This document shows, piece after piece, positions 12,047 to 22,750 of a DNA stretch of 64,000 bases. A model generated the notes under the pieces. It was not told where the DNA came from and did not search any database. It was given only the letters and a program-made list of their open reading frames with translations. The position numbers were made by a program, and so were the translations under genes. Each line of letters starts with the position of its first letter. Positions within the stretch are counted from its first letter, which is position 1. Origin of the DNA: Aralia elata (taxonomy: Eukaryota > Streptophyta > Magnoliopsida > Apiales > Araliaceae); NCBI GenBank assembly GCA_034770075.1, contig CM068384.1, forward strand, positions 36,243,182-36,307,181. Direction: 5' to 3'.

Positions 12047-12536
12047 ATCTAAGGCTTCCGTTTTCTTAATCCAAGAAATTGAGTTTAGTTACACAGTCAT
12101 GCAAATCGCCAAAGAATAATAAAGAGAAGAATTGTAGATTAGGATCTCTATCTCAGGTGTCTAATAACATGTATTTATAGCTTACATAAGAAAACCCTAA
12201 CTTAAAAGGAAATACAATCTAATTTGGAATCAAAATCTGCAATTAAAACTTTTCAACTGACTGAATCGCGTGCCCGGAAAAATCCTTCAGTGTCGTGGCT
12301 CAGCTTTGAGCGTCGTGACCTCTTGATCTAGCGCCGCAGCGCTAGACCTTCTGCAACTATTTTCTTGTTTGCTCCTTTACGCGCCCATTTGACTCTAAAT
12401 CACTTCTAAAGTTACATACTCCTCCATTAGCACCTAAAATCCAAAATATAAACATAATGAGTGTACTTAGGCACAAAATAGAAACAAAAGACTAATCATT
12501 AAGGAATAAAAACATAAAATATTTCATACTCATCAA
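12047..12536 (-). mobile_element. Antisense Athila/Tat-like LTR, right part
   Basis: Continues from 2644 once the copia element is removed. Contains CATGTATTTATAG (12168-12180), the complement of a plausible TATA region that has a counterpart near 48293 in the other antisense Athila LTR, and ends ...ATACTCATCA. No gene is seen. Confidence 0.45.
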
Positions 12537-12953
12537 TGATTAAGACTCTATATAACATAACTCTCCTGATTTAGTCAGTTGTAGATTTATTCCATATTAA
12601 TTGGGATTCATCGTTAAATACTTATTTTCTGCAGTGTGTAGGGCTAAGGAAAAATAACGTATTATTTTTCCCAGACAGTTTTACCTCTAAATACTCCCTC
12701 TCTATCTAGTATTTTCAAGCTTCCATCAATAGGCTTTGGGTGTACTTGGTGTGAACACCTTAGTTCGTTCGCATCGTTGCTAGTAATAATTCTATATTGA
12801 CGAGAAGTGTTTGTACGAATGATCGTAGTAGCTGTGTTCGTGGTGTTGCTTATAGATTTGACATTTTGGTTCAACCGCTTCCGCTTCGTGGATACTAACC
12901 GATTTATATATAAGTTTATATGTGCTTACACGTTAGTTTCCATTTAATTTAAC
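12537..12953 (+). mobile_element. Truncated copia LTR (same family as 21903-22432, inverted)
   Basis: Near-complement of 21903-22320: shared landmarks are GTGTACTTGGTGTGAACACC, CGAACGATG-type segments and the end CGTTAGTTTCCATTTAATTTAACA. The 5' part of the LTR is missing at the junction with the Athila-like LTR. Small open frames on either strand are chance. Confidence 0.7.
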
Positions 12954-14005
12954 AATAATTTTATCCGTACGCAAGAGAAAATTTTGAAATAAAATCCAAT
13001 TAAATAATGGTTAATATCAAAACTCTGCACAATTATCCACACCAATTTTATTACTTTCTTATATGGGTAACAATCAAAAGGGTACAACTAATTTAGAATA
13101 AAGGAACTACATGAGATATTCATTTTTATTGAAATTTAATTCGGTAAAAGTTAAGGTATACACTTGTCATGAAAATTGCTAAGGGTTTGCCCATATAATT
13201 ACTAGCATGAGTTGTAAATATGAATATATTTTTTCTTTACATTCTTTTGAAGGTGAAATAACCAACTAACCTAACATTGCAACCAAAAACAAATTAAATC
13301 ACTAGGGCTATGAACAATTTGAACCAGTACAGATTTGCCCAAACTGGAAAAATTCTGAGGAGTACAATATTTTTGAAAAATTAGAATTTGATGGGCAACT
13401 AAACTAATATGTCTGAAAATATTATTGCAAGAGAAGCTAACCGAAAATTGCAACCAAAAGTAAATCGTTAGGGGTATGGACAATTTGACCTAATACAGAT
13501 TTGCCCAAACTCGATAAATTATAAGGATACAATATTTTTGAAAAAATATAATGTGATTAGTAATTAAACTAATACATCAGAAAATATTATTGCAAGAGAA
13601 GCAAACTCACTTATTTATTCTTTCATTTTGTTGAGATAAATGGTTTGTGTCCTCCATGTAAACTGCAATCAACTTCAGCTATGGAAAAAGATAAAATATA
13701 GATGTGATGGTGAGAGGAAGCTCGACTGTGAGATTAGCGGTGCTTAGTGGCCGCCGTCAGTAGAGAGAGTTTAACTTGAAAGGGTTAACATGACAACGAG
13801 TTTGTTATGAACGCAGAAAATTTGGCGCTAACCCTTTGTGTATTTTGTAGCCTAGTTAGGCCCTCAAGGCGATGGACTTATTTAAAACGACTTAAAATTT
13901 AAAATTTGAAAATGACTTATAATTTAATTTAAATTGTGAATTTAAATAAAAGTGTGTAGCACCGGTTAATTTATAGGTTAAAAATTATATTACTAACCCC
14001 ATGGT
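12954..14005. repeat. Duplicated block, copy 1
   Basis: About 1.05 kb of noncoding DNA closely matching 18499-19490, both directly downstream of the same copia LTR end and both ending TTATATTACT.ACCCCAT. Landmarks include ATCCGTACGCAAGAGAAAA, repeated phrases with AATATTATTGCAAGAGAAGC, and TTAGTGGCCGCCGTCAGTAG. No gene is visible in either copy. Confidence 0.75.
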
Positions 14006-14393
14006 TTTCAGACCCGGACCGGACCGACGGTCGGACACGTAAAAATTGGAACCGGTCCGCCCTCCAGTCCAGTTTGGACCAATGACCCATTTTAGCTCAA
14101 AACCCGTTCAAAATCGACGAACCGGCGGTTGAACAGCCTTACCCAATGAACCGGTGACTGGTTCGTGGGTTGGGTCGGTTCTCTACTTAAAAAGAAAAAA
14201 AAATTAGGACTTTCATTTTCACGTTTCACCGCTTTAGCCCTTCACCCCTTCAGCCTTGAGAGCTTCTTCTCCGTTACGCCTTCTCCCATCTCCGCCGCCA
14301 TCATCTATCTCTCAGAGTCTCACATAAGTATAATTTTAGTCCCCTCTTCACTACCTAAAAGCTCCTCCACTTCTATAACAATTTACACAAGTA

Positions 14394-14398
<5 letters not shown>
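14006..14398 (+). mobile_element. 5' end of a hAT-like transposon, copy 1
   Basis: Begins CATGGTTTTCAGACCCGG and contains GGACCAATGACCCATTTTAG, GGTTGGGTCGGTTCTCTACT and a GC-richer leader (GCCTTGAGAGCTTCTTCTCC). It matches 17224-17610. In the second copy a leader intron begins with GTAAGT at 17540; here the same site reads ATAAGT, so the donor is lost. Classification as hAT is an inference from the terminal sequence and the transposase-like exon after copy 2. Confidence 0.45.

Positions 14399-14455
<57 letters not shown>
14399..14455. repeat. (TA)n microsatellite
   Basis: More than 25 uninterrupted TA units immediately after the hAT-like leader. Confidence 0.95.
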
Positions 14456-14457
<2 letters not shown>

Positions 14458-17030
14458 AAAATTTTAAATTTAGAATTTCGAAAATAATGAAAACTTATTT
14501 GAATTGTAATTTAGAGTATTGATTATTTTATTTATTAAAAATAAATAAATTAATATTCATTCATTAATGAACTGTATTTTAATTTTTTTTAATTCTAATT
14601 ATAGTTGTAATTAAAGCATTCATTTTAAAATTTAGAATTTCAAAAATAATAAAAACTTACTTGAATTGTAATTTAGGGCATTACTTATTGTATTTATTAA
14701 AAATAAATAAATTAACATTTATTTGAACTTTACTTTAAAATTTATTATTTTTTTAATTATATTTTACTTACAATTACAGAGTAGCGATTCAAAATCTTAT
14801 TATCCATTATCTTCCTCATCTCAGCCGCTTGTTCTCACTTCTCACTCTCAGCCGTTTCAACCTAGAGCAAGAAATTGGCTCTCGCCGCTCAGTTATCGAT
14901 TTTTCTCTCGCGTGTTGAAAACTCAAAAGGTATGTTACCATCTGATTTGTTAGTTTAAGTGATGAAATTGTATGATTATGCAGTTTTTAATTTGCAATTT
15001 TGGATCCGAAATCTGTGTTGTAACTTGTAAGCGTTTAACATTTTCTTCTCCGTCCAGTCGACAAAAAATTGGGGATCTGACTTTAGAACCCTAAAATTGA
15101 TCTGAATCTGTGTTGCAACTTTCTGGGTTGGCTTTACTCTGGCACTTTAAAGCAGGTTATTCTTCTTCTTTCTTCTTGGTTTCATTTAGCTTCTTAGTTT
15201 ATTTTTCTTGATTTATGGTTCTGGGTGTTCTAGATTAGGCTTAAGTTGATGTGGGTTTCTTTATTTCTATACACATTTTACACGTTTATTAATAGCTGAC
15301 TTAATACTAGTCATTTGTTGCTATGGTGTGTTTCTGTGTTTTCTTAGCTTGTGTTAGGATTTTTGATTAAAAGTGACTATGGGTTACTTATAAAAACAAA
15401 ATTAAAAGAAATAGTGACTGATTTTGCTAATTTCTGCTTATTTCTGGCGTTTGATTTTGCTTATTTCCGGTTAGATCTACTTATTTCTGGATCTTCGTCT
15501 TGGAATACTTTATTAACCTGAGCACAAAGAGCTGTAAGATTAGCTTGTTTATTGTAAAGATTATTTGGGTTAGATGACAATAACACATTGTCTTTATTTT
15601 TATTGATTACATGTCATGCATATTTTCACATATTATTGAGAAAAAAATGTGTTCTGCATCTTCTCTTTTGTCTGTTTTCTTTTTCCTTTTTCTTTTTTTG
15701 GTAGATAAGTTTTGCTCTTTATCTTGAAATTGAATGCTTAGTAGTTTGATGAATACTGAAGGAGATGCATTATCTTTAACGCAGTGACCATTAAAGCAGA
15801 TTCTGTATGCATTATCTCTTTTCTCTACCATTATAGTGTTTACCTAATCTCACTCAAGTTCCTTTTCCAATTAAAATAGTCAACTTACTATTGTACAACC
15901 ATTAGTATTAAATGTCGATATTAATCTTACAATTTAAAACTGAAGGTGTATAAGAACTGTCACTTTATGCTTGCTACAAGATTAGTCTTGAAAGGGTACT
16001 GCATTAGTGAAGAGAAAGTTGAAAGGGTAAAATGGAATCCTTTCTATTATATGATTCCCTGTTTATAATATTCTTAATCTTATTTGTATGATATTTTGTT
16101 GGTCTAATTGGCGATAACTTTTGTTTTGGTTCTTCAGAGAATCTAATATGTTCGTTTGACTTCCAAACTTTTTTCCTTATTTTCGGTAGATTTAGCTTAA
16201 TTTTCACGCTGATTGATAGCTCGTATACAGTAAGCTTAGTTATTTCTCAGATCATTTGAAGATTTTAATTGAAATACTCGTGGAGATGAATTTAGTATCT
16301 GAAGTTATAGATCTAAAGCCTGTGTCCTAAAAATGCGTTTGATCTCAGTGAAATGATGTGATTGTATGTATATAGTATATTTTTGTGTTTGTATGCTGTA
16401 AGGTTCTGCTTTCTTTTTCAAGCTTTGACCAATGTTAGGGTTTGTTTGGCCGAGTGGAAAATAATTTTACATTTTAGTATTAATATTTCAGCATATAAAG
16501 TTACTTTGGCATAGTAGTTTTAATTGAGCTGACTCTAAGCTGAATCTGATCAATTTACTTATTATGTTGTCTGTTAATTTAGAGTTGAGCTTAAATATTT
16601 TATGAGCCTGTGAATAATTAATTCTTAGGATGGTAATGAATAATTCAAAGGATGGTAATAATTACATTATACTAGTAGCTTGTTTTTTGCTTTTAACCTT
16701 TTAGAGTTTCAATTATTTTAGATTAACATTATACCAATATTATTTATTTTTCTCTTGCAACTGCAATTAATTAAGATGCAAATTAATGAAGGATGATTGC
16801 AAAGAAGAACAAGAGTTTTACTATATGTTAATTTGAGACTTTCTCTAAGATGTTTAAATTTTGATTTTTATGATCAATGATGTTTGATGATGTGTTTGAC
16901 ATATTCCTCCTCTTTATGATTAAGATGTTTGATTAATATGTATGGTTTAAATTTTAAATTGTGATTGGTGATGATTAATTATTCATTTTTTTTATTTTTT
17001 GTAAATAATTTGAATGAATTTTATATTAGG
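14456..17030. other. Unassigned noncoding DNA
   Basis: AT-rich. A near-duplicate pair of ~60 bp (AAAATTTAGAATTTC...AAAATAAATAAATTAA) lies at about 14460-14550 and 14630-14720. At 14790-14930 a GC-richer stretch ends AACTCAAAAG followed by GTATGT, which looks like a leader exon with a donor, but no downstream coding exon is found. I see no gene in the remainder. Confidence 0.4.
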
Positions 17031-17223
17031 TGACTGATAAACGAATTCGGATATAAACGGAAACGGATATTATCCGTATTCGGATATTATTCCGAATATC
17101 GGATACGGATAATATTTTTAAAATCCGCCGGATACCGGATACGAATACAGATAGCGAATTAATTTTTCGGATACGAATACAGATACCACTATATCCGGAT
17201 TTGTATATATCGGTTTACACCCC
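17031..17223. repeat. Palindromic CGGATAC-rich element end (hAT-like)
   Basis: Repeated CGGATA/TATCCG words in both orientations, ending CGGTTTACACCCCTA, a phrase typical of plant hAT-type element ends. It cuts off the start of the next hAT-like copy. Confidence 0.5.
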
Positions 17224-18440
17224 TAGCGGTCGGACCGGTAAAAATCGGAACCGGTCCGCCCTTCGGTCTGGGACTCTGGTTTGGACCAATGACCCATTTT
17301 AGCTCAAAACCCGTTCAAAATCGGCGAATCGGCGGTTGAACCGCATGACGTAGTGAACCGGTGATTGGTTCGCTGGTTGGGTCGGTTCTCTACTTAAATA
17401 GAAAAAATAAATTAGGGCTTTCATTTTCACGTTTCATCGCTTCAGCCCTTCGCCCCTTCAGCCTTTAGAGCTTCTTCTCCGTTGCGCCCTCTCTCATCGG
17501 CCATCGCCATCATCTATCTCTCACAGTCTCAACTCTCACGTAAGTATAATTTTAGTCCCCTCTTCACTACCTAAGCTCCTCCACTTCTATTACAATTACA
17601 ATTACAATTTACATAATAACAAGATACTCTCCAACAGTTGGGTTGAATCACTCCCCTGCAAACATTTTCTTTATTCTCCACATTTATTTTCAAGTTTTTG
17701 TTGTTTGTTTGTAAAATTAAAAGCAATTAAATATTGAAATTTATGCCCATTCCCCCTTCCAGCTCAAAGTAGCATGAATTCCCATTTTTCTACTTAAATA
17801 CTTGTGTATAGGCTCACCATCTTGTTAGAAAAGTACTTCATGATTTAAAAATTAAATTACTCCATTACTCATCTGCATGATTTATTTGGAATTAGTTCAT
17901 ACTTTGTAGTTTGTACTATTTGGAATTAGTTCATTAATCTTTTTATTATGAATCAATTGGAATGAATCACGAATTCAGAGCAATTGGTGACTAGACTCTA
18001 TGTAATCACGAATTCAGAGCAATTGGTGACTTGACTCTATGTTTTCATTCCATTTCTTTTTATTATAACTTAACTGAAGTGATTCACCACTTTATTTGGT
18101 CAAATTGTTTTGCGTTTTGTGCATTTTGCTAGACCCCATGTTTCTTTCTTTTGGATGCCCTGTTTTGTCAACTTCAGATCAATTAATGTTTGTTATGACA
18201 TCTAAAGTAATTTACCTGTATACATAAAGTTATAGGGTTTCGGGAGATTTGGTAGTTCAGGGTTTCTTTTGGTTTTCACCTACATGATTTATTTGGAATT
18301 AGTTCATACTTCGTAGTTGTACTATATGGAATTAGTTCATTAATCTTGTTGTAACTTTTTCTAGATTTGAGCGGTTGACATGTCGTCATCGGGCCATGAT
18401 TCAACCGCGCAATCACCAGCATCTACAAATACAAGGGGAA
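17224..18440 (+). mobile_element. 5' end of a hAT-like transposon, copy 2
   Basis: Matches 14020-14398, then continues through a leader intron (donor GTAAGT at 17540, acceptor TTTTTCTAG ending 18364) into a short coding start. Within the intron a ~30-bp phrase, AATCACGAATTCAGAGCAATT, is tandemly repeated (17965 and 18004), and a phrase around ATTTGGAATTAGTTCATACTT occurs twice (about 17882 and 18290). The element is cut at 18440 by a copia LTR end. Confidence 0.5.
18380..18440 (+). pseudogene. Possible hAT transposase N-terminus (truncated)
   Basis: An ATG 16 bases after a good splice acceptor opens a frame starting MSSSGHDSTAQSPASTNTRG, a Ser/Thr-rich tail of the kind that precedes the BED zinc finger in plant hAT transposases. 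After about 22 codons it runs into a copia LTR end and no further transposase follows. The start is supported by the acceptor and lack of upstream frame. The family call is inference from the flanking element, as the stub holds no diagnostic motif. Confidence 0.35.
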
Positions 18441-18498
18441 AGACGATTCATATGTAAGTTTATATGTGCTTACGCGTTAGTTTCCATTTAATTTAATA
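18441..18498 (+). mobile_element. Copia LTR 3' end fragment
   Basis: CGATTCATATGTAAGTTTAT through TTAGTTTCCATTTAATTTAA matches the end of the LTR at 12537-12953 and the complement of 21903-21962. Confidence 0.7.
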
Positions 18499-19490
18499 AT
18501 AATAATTTTATTCGTACGCAAGAGAAAATTTTGAAATAAAATCCAATTAAATAATGGTTAATTACAAAACCCTGCACAGTTATCTACATCAATCTTATTA
18601 CTTTCTTATATGAGTAAAAATCAAAAGGGTACAACTAATTTAGAATGAAGGAACTACATGAGATATTCATTTTTATTGAAATTTCACCTGGTAAAAGTTA
18701 AGGTTTACACTTGTCACGAAAATAGCTAAGGGTTGAAGATGAAATAACCAACCAACCTAACATTGCAATCAAAAACAAATTAAATCGCTAGGGCTATGAA
18801 CAATTTGAACCATTACAGATTTGCCCAAATTGGAAAAATTCTAAGGAGTTCAATATTTTTGAAAAAATAGAATATGATGGGCAACTAAACTAGTATGTCT
18901 GAAAATATTATTGCAAGAGAAGCTAACCGAAAATTGCAACCAAAAGTAAATCGCTAGGGGTATGAACAATTTGACACAATACAGATTTGCCCCAACTGGA
19001 TAAATTCTAAGAAGTACAATATTTTTGAAAAAATATAATTTGATTAGTAATTAAACTAATACATCAGAAAATATTATTGCAAGAGAAGCAAACTCACTTA
19101 TTTATTCTTTCATTTTGTCGAGATAAATGGTTTGTGTCCTCCATGTAAATTGCAATCAACTTCAGCTATGGAAAAAGAAGAATATAGATGTGATGGCCGG
19201 AGGAAGCTCGGCTGTGAGATTAGCGGTGCTTAGTGGCCGCCGTCAGTAGAGAGAGTTGAACTTGAAATGGTTAACACGACAACGAGTTTATTATGAGCGG
19301 AGAGAATTTGGCGCTGAGCCTTTCTGTATTTTGTAGCCTAGTTAGTGCCTTAAGGCGATGGACTTATTTAAAACGACTTAAAATTTAAATTTTAAAATGA
19401 CTTATAATTTAATTTAAAAATTTAAATTGTGAATTTAAATAAAAGTGTGTAACACCGATTAATTTATAAGTTAAAAATTATATTACTGAC
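18499..19490. repeat. Duplicated block, copy 2
   Basis: Close match to 12954-14005, about 60 bp shorter because of a deletion near 18730. No gene is visible. It ends at the target site of the MITE at 19499. Confidence 0.75.
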
Positions 19491-19498
19491 CCCATAAT

Positions 19499-20037
19499 CA
19501 TAGTTATCATGGTGTCGCCTAGGCGACGACTAAGCGTCTTGGCGTTAGAGAAGAACAAGGCAACGCCTTGGATGACGAGCCGCCAAGGCTAGCTGGCCCA
19601 AGTTAAGTAATCAAGTCATTTTGTACCCATGACTCATCATAACCCATGGACTAGCTATATGGTGTAATTTTTATTATTTATTCGACTTGTAATGTGTGAT
19701 GATTGTTGACTTGGTTGATCCTTTATTCTCTACGTAGTTTTTGTTAACTTGTTCTACTAATTTTCAATGTCAAGTGTTTTATTTTTGAATTTTAATTGTG
19801 AAGTATTCATATAATTGTGTTTTTAATTGTATTCAATAGTGTTAGTTATTATGTTTTGAGTTTTAATGTATATAAAATTTTACTGTCGATTTTGCTTTTG
19901 AAGTAAAACAAATAATGTATAAATTGTACATTGTTAACGACTTGTCGCCATATGGACGCCATGGCGGGCGCCTTATCGTCTAAGCGTCCTGGCGGTCAAC
20001 TACCGCATCGTCTCGTCGTGGCGCCGTGACAACTATG
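19499..20037 (+). mobile_element. 539-bp MITE with 8-bp target duplication
   Basis: Perfect 8-bp duplication CCCATAAT (19491-19498 and 20038-20045). Terminal inverted repeats begin CATAGTTATCATGGTGTCGC on the left and read CATAGTTGTCACGGCGCCAC from the right. Subterminal regions are packed with GGCGCC/CCTAGGCG words; the centre is AT-rich. No transposase frame. An 8-bp duplication suggests hAT, though the ends are not the usual CAGGG type. A larger relative in opposite orientation lies at 26013-27467. Confidence 0.85.
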
Positions 20038-20048
20038 CCCATAATCAA

Positions 20049-20180
20049 GGTTTTCAGATCCGGACCGGTTATCGAACCGGAAAAGGTACCGAGTGGATGG
20101 GTCACTGGTCCAACTAGTAGTCGAACCGTTATTGACCCAGTGACGTCATTAATATGTAATAAATAATAAATAATTAAATC
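20049..20180 (-). mobile_element. Terminal segment of a hAT-like element
   Basis: CAAGGTTTTCAGATCCGGACC repeats the terminus seen at 14006, followed by further CCGG and GGGTCACTGG phrases. With the transposase-like tail at 20548 it is read as the 3' end of a minus-strand element. Confidence 0.45.
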
Positions 20181-20547
20181 TATTAATTATTATTATATAT
20201 TATATATTATATATATGATTTAGTAAATATGTAAAATTAATCAATTTATCTAAAAAAAAACTAAACTTATTTGTACAATGTTTACTTTATACAATTCAAA
20301 TAAATACTAAATCTATATGAAAAGAAAGATATTAAATCATGATCATAACTTAAAACTCAAGAGTGATAAAATCAAACACAAATGAACATAAACATCTCTA
20401 GGATACATTCAAATTCAGAAATTCAACCACACGTTCAAGTGTTTGATTAAATATGAATGCAAACATATCTAAAATACTAAACAAAGTCTCAACTAAATTA
20501 CTAAAATAAAATACATGACACTTAATTCTTAAAAAACATAAATAATT
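20181..20547. other. AT-rich 3' flank of the hAT-like remnant
   Basis: A short ATTATATATTATATAT tract (about 20190-20215), then noncoding AT-rich DNA. No gene seen. Confidence 0.4.
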
Positions 20548-20735
20548 CTAAGGTCGAGAAGGTGATGCTTCTTGCCAATTCTCATCATCATCTTCATCTA
20601 TTAATCCACGATCATCTCTATTAATCCATGAGTACCACTTCCGCTTGCTCCTCCAACTCCTCCAAGTTCTTCAAGTCTTCCTTGTCCTCCAAGTTCTTCA
20701 AATGTAAACGGGTTACTCAACGACAAATTTGTGAA
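20548..20735 (-). pseudogene. Possible hAT transposase C-terminal tail
   Basis: On the minus strand a frame reads SNPFTFEELGGQGRLEELGG, then a Gly/Ser-rich run, and after one 1-base frameshift an acidic tail GLIDEDDDENWQEASPSRP followed by a TAG (20548-20550). Acidic low-complexity tails are common at the C-terminus of plant hAT transposases. The dimerisation domain that would prove it is not visible upstream, so the call depends on the adjacent hAT-like terminus at 20049. Confidence 0.35.
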
Positions 20736-21140
20736 TGACGTAAAACAAAATTAAAAAAAATTAAACACATGGGCTCAATGTATTTACTATTTAGAACTGC
20801 TAGTGCAGAGAACCATTCTATGCATCTCCTTCAATGTATTTAGAACTGCTAGTGCTAATTCTTTGCTTTAATAGAACTTGTATTAGCCAAAAAATTAATA
20901 TATACTCTAGCTATGACCATTTAATGTAAATATGGAGTACCATATATTTAATTTAATATAATAGTTGTCGAATTCATATCAAATTTCATTCCTCTGCTCC
21001 ACTATCAATAAGAATTTGACTGATTATAGCGTTACAACTTTTCTTGTAGCCAGCTTCTGTAAATGTTCCCTGAAATATATCTATCTATATATTATGAGTT
21101 CTGTACCCAGAAATTACATATACATCTCTCAATCCTTCAA
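20736..21140. other. Unassigned noncoding DNA
   Basis: A phrase (CAATGTATTTA...AGAACTGCTAGTGC) is directly repeated at about 20777 and 20833. No gene seen. Confidence 0.35.
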
Positions 21141-21889
21141 GTTCTAATTAACAGTGTACATCAGTGCACATATGAAAACAGCTAAGCAAAATTCCATCAT
21201 TTTTTTTGAAAAGAAAAGAACTTGTAATCATGTTTCTGAATTCACAGGAAAGTTTTTGGCCCAAAAAACATTTTTGGACAATTTTTAAAGCACTATAAAT
21301 ACCTAAAAACAATTTATGAAAATATTTTTCATTACTGAAAAATTTCAGAAAAATAATTAAAGTGACCATAAAATAAAATAAAAATTCTGCAATTTTTTTT
21401 TTCAAAAAATGTCCAGAACTAGGCGCGTGGACCCCACGTGATACTAAGCGCGACTGGGCGTCCGCGCTGCCTCATTTTCCTCGACGTCTTCTTCCTCAGC
21501 AATCCAGAAGTAAAATTACAGTTCCTTTTTTCAAAAAATCGTAGTTAATTCTACAAATGTCCAAAAATACAAACTTTATATTTCTGGAATCATGGTGACA
21601 TGTACTATTGTATTATGTAAAGAAAATATAATTTTGACTTCTGTAGAAAAACATATTTTCATTTGAAAAAACGTAAATGCGAATTAGGGTTTGCGTTTTC
21701 TCACAAAATACAAATCCGATTGCAACAATATTTTGCAGGTGTCTTAACATGCATATGGATTACATCATACTGTATTTTCAGCCTCTAATATGTACTCTAG
21801 CATATTATGCCATTAATGTCCTATTTTAAGCTTTCTAGCGAACAAAAAGAATGACAGGACATTTATGCGAGATTAAGCATATCATGAAA
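21141..21889 (-). mobile_element. Leader region of a truncated copia element
   Basis: Noncoding sequence on the internal side of the primer site at 21890. The downstream gag and pol are absent. The left limit is arbitrary. Confidence 0.4.
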
Positions 21890-21901
21890 GCTCTGACACC
21901 A
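21890..21901 (-). other. Copia primer-binding site variant
   Basis: Plus strand GCTCTGACACCA, i.e. TGGTGTCAGAGC on the minus strand, one base from the canonical TGGTATCAGAGC. One base separates it from the LTR. Confidence 0.75.
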
Positions 21902-21902
21902 A

Positions 21903-22432
21903 TGTTAAATTAAATGGAAACTAACACGTAAGCACATATAAACTTACATATGAATCGATTAGTATCCATGAAGCAGAAGCAGTTGAACCAGAATGCCAAA
22001 TCTACAAGTAACACCACGAACACATCTACTGCGATCCTTTGTACAAACGCTTCTCGTCAATATGGAGTTGTTAATAGCAACGATGCGAACGAACTCAGGT
22101 GTTCACACCAAGTACACCCAAGCCTATTGATGGAAGTTTGGAAATACTAGAGAGAGTATTTAGAGGTAAAACCGTATGAGAAAAATAATACGTTATTTTT
22201 TCTTAGCCCTACACTGCAGAAAATAAGTATTTAACAATGAATCCCAATTAATATGGGATAAGTCTACAACTGACTAAATCAGGAGAGTTATCTCATATAG
22301 AGTCTTAACCATATCAAGTATTATCTAAAATACTTCCAAGTGATATGTTACTCTCCCAATCTCAATTGGGTTATATCCATACCCAAGTGGATGTCCATGA
22401 TCCACTGGTCCGACCCGGATCAATTACTAACA
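21903..22432 (-). repeat. Copia 5' LTR (530 bp)
   Basis: Starts TGTTAAATTAAATGGAAACT and ends CAATTACTAACA. Its first ~420 bp are the complement of 12537-12953. No second, same-strand LTR is found, so the element is truncated. Confidence 0.7.
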
Positions 22433-22750
22433 ATTATAATGTTAAAATAAGTTAAAAGTTAAAGTGACAAAATTTTGGAACATCATAAGATAAAAAGGAC
22501 ATCCACGGCAGGACCCGTGAATTACAATGTCATTTGCACTGCAAAAATTATGTATTTATGTAGTGATTGTGTCGTCGTCGTTTGGATTCATTAAAGTGAA
22601 TATACGAGTTATTTGTGCATTCTGCATTTCAATAAAAACTGAAAAGTTATTTTCAGCTTGTACATGTCTGCAACTTTAAATTTTCTTGTAGCTCTGGTGT
22701 AAAGTTCATGATTTTTAAAGTTATCCACTTTGTGTGCATTTGTGTGTCAG
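22433..22750. other. Region upstream of neuroguidin copy A; no exon found
   Basis: From about 22665 it matches 44052-44137. The missing 5' exon of the gene would be expected upstream, but no start-bearing exon is visible here. Confidence 0.5.

Noticed and set aside
21950..22150. 66-codon plus-strand ORF (and its minus-strand counterpart at 12662-12874)
   Set aside because: Both lie in the two copies of the same copia LTR. LTRs of this kind do not encode proteins, and the frame shows no domain.
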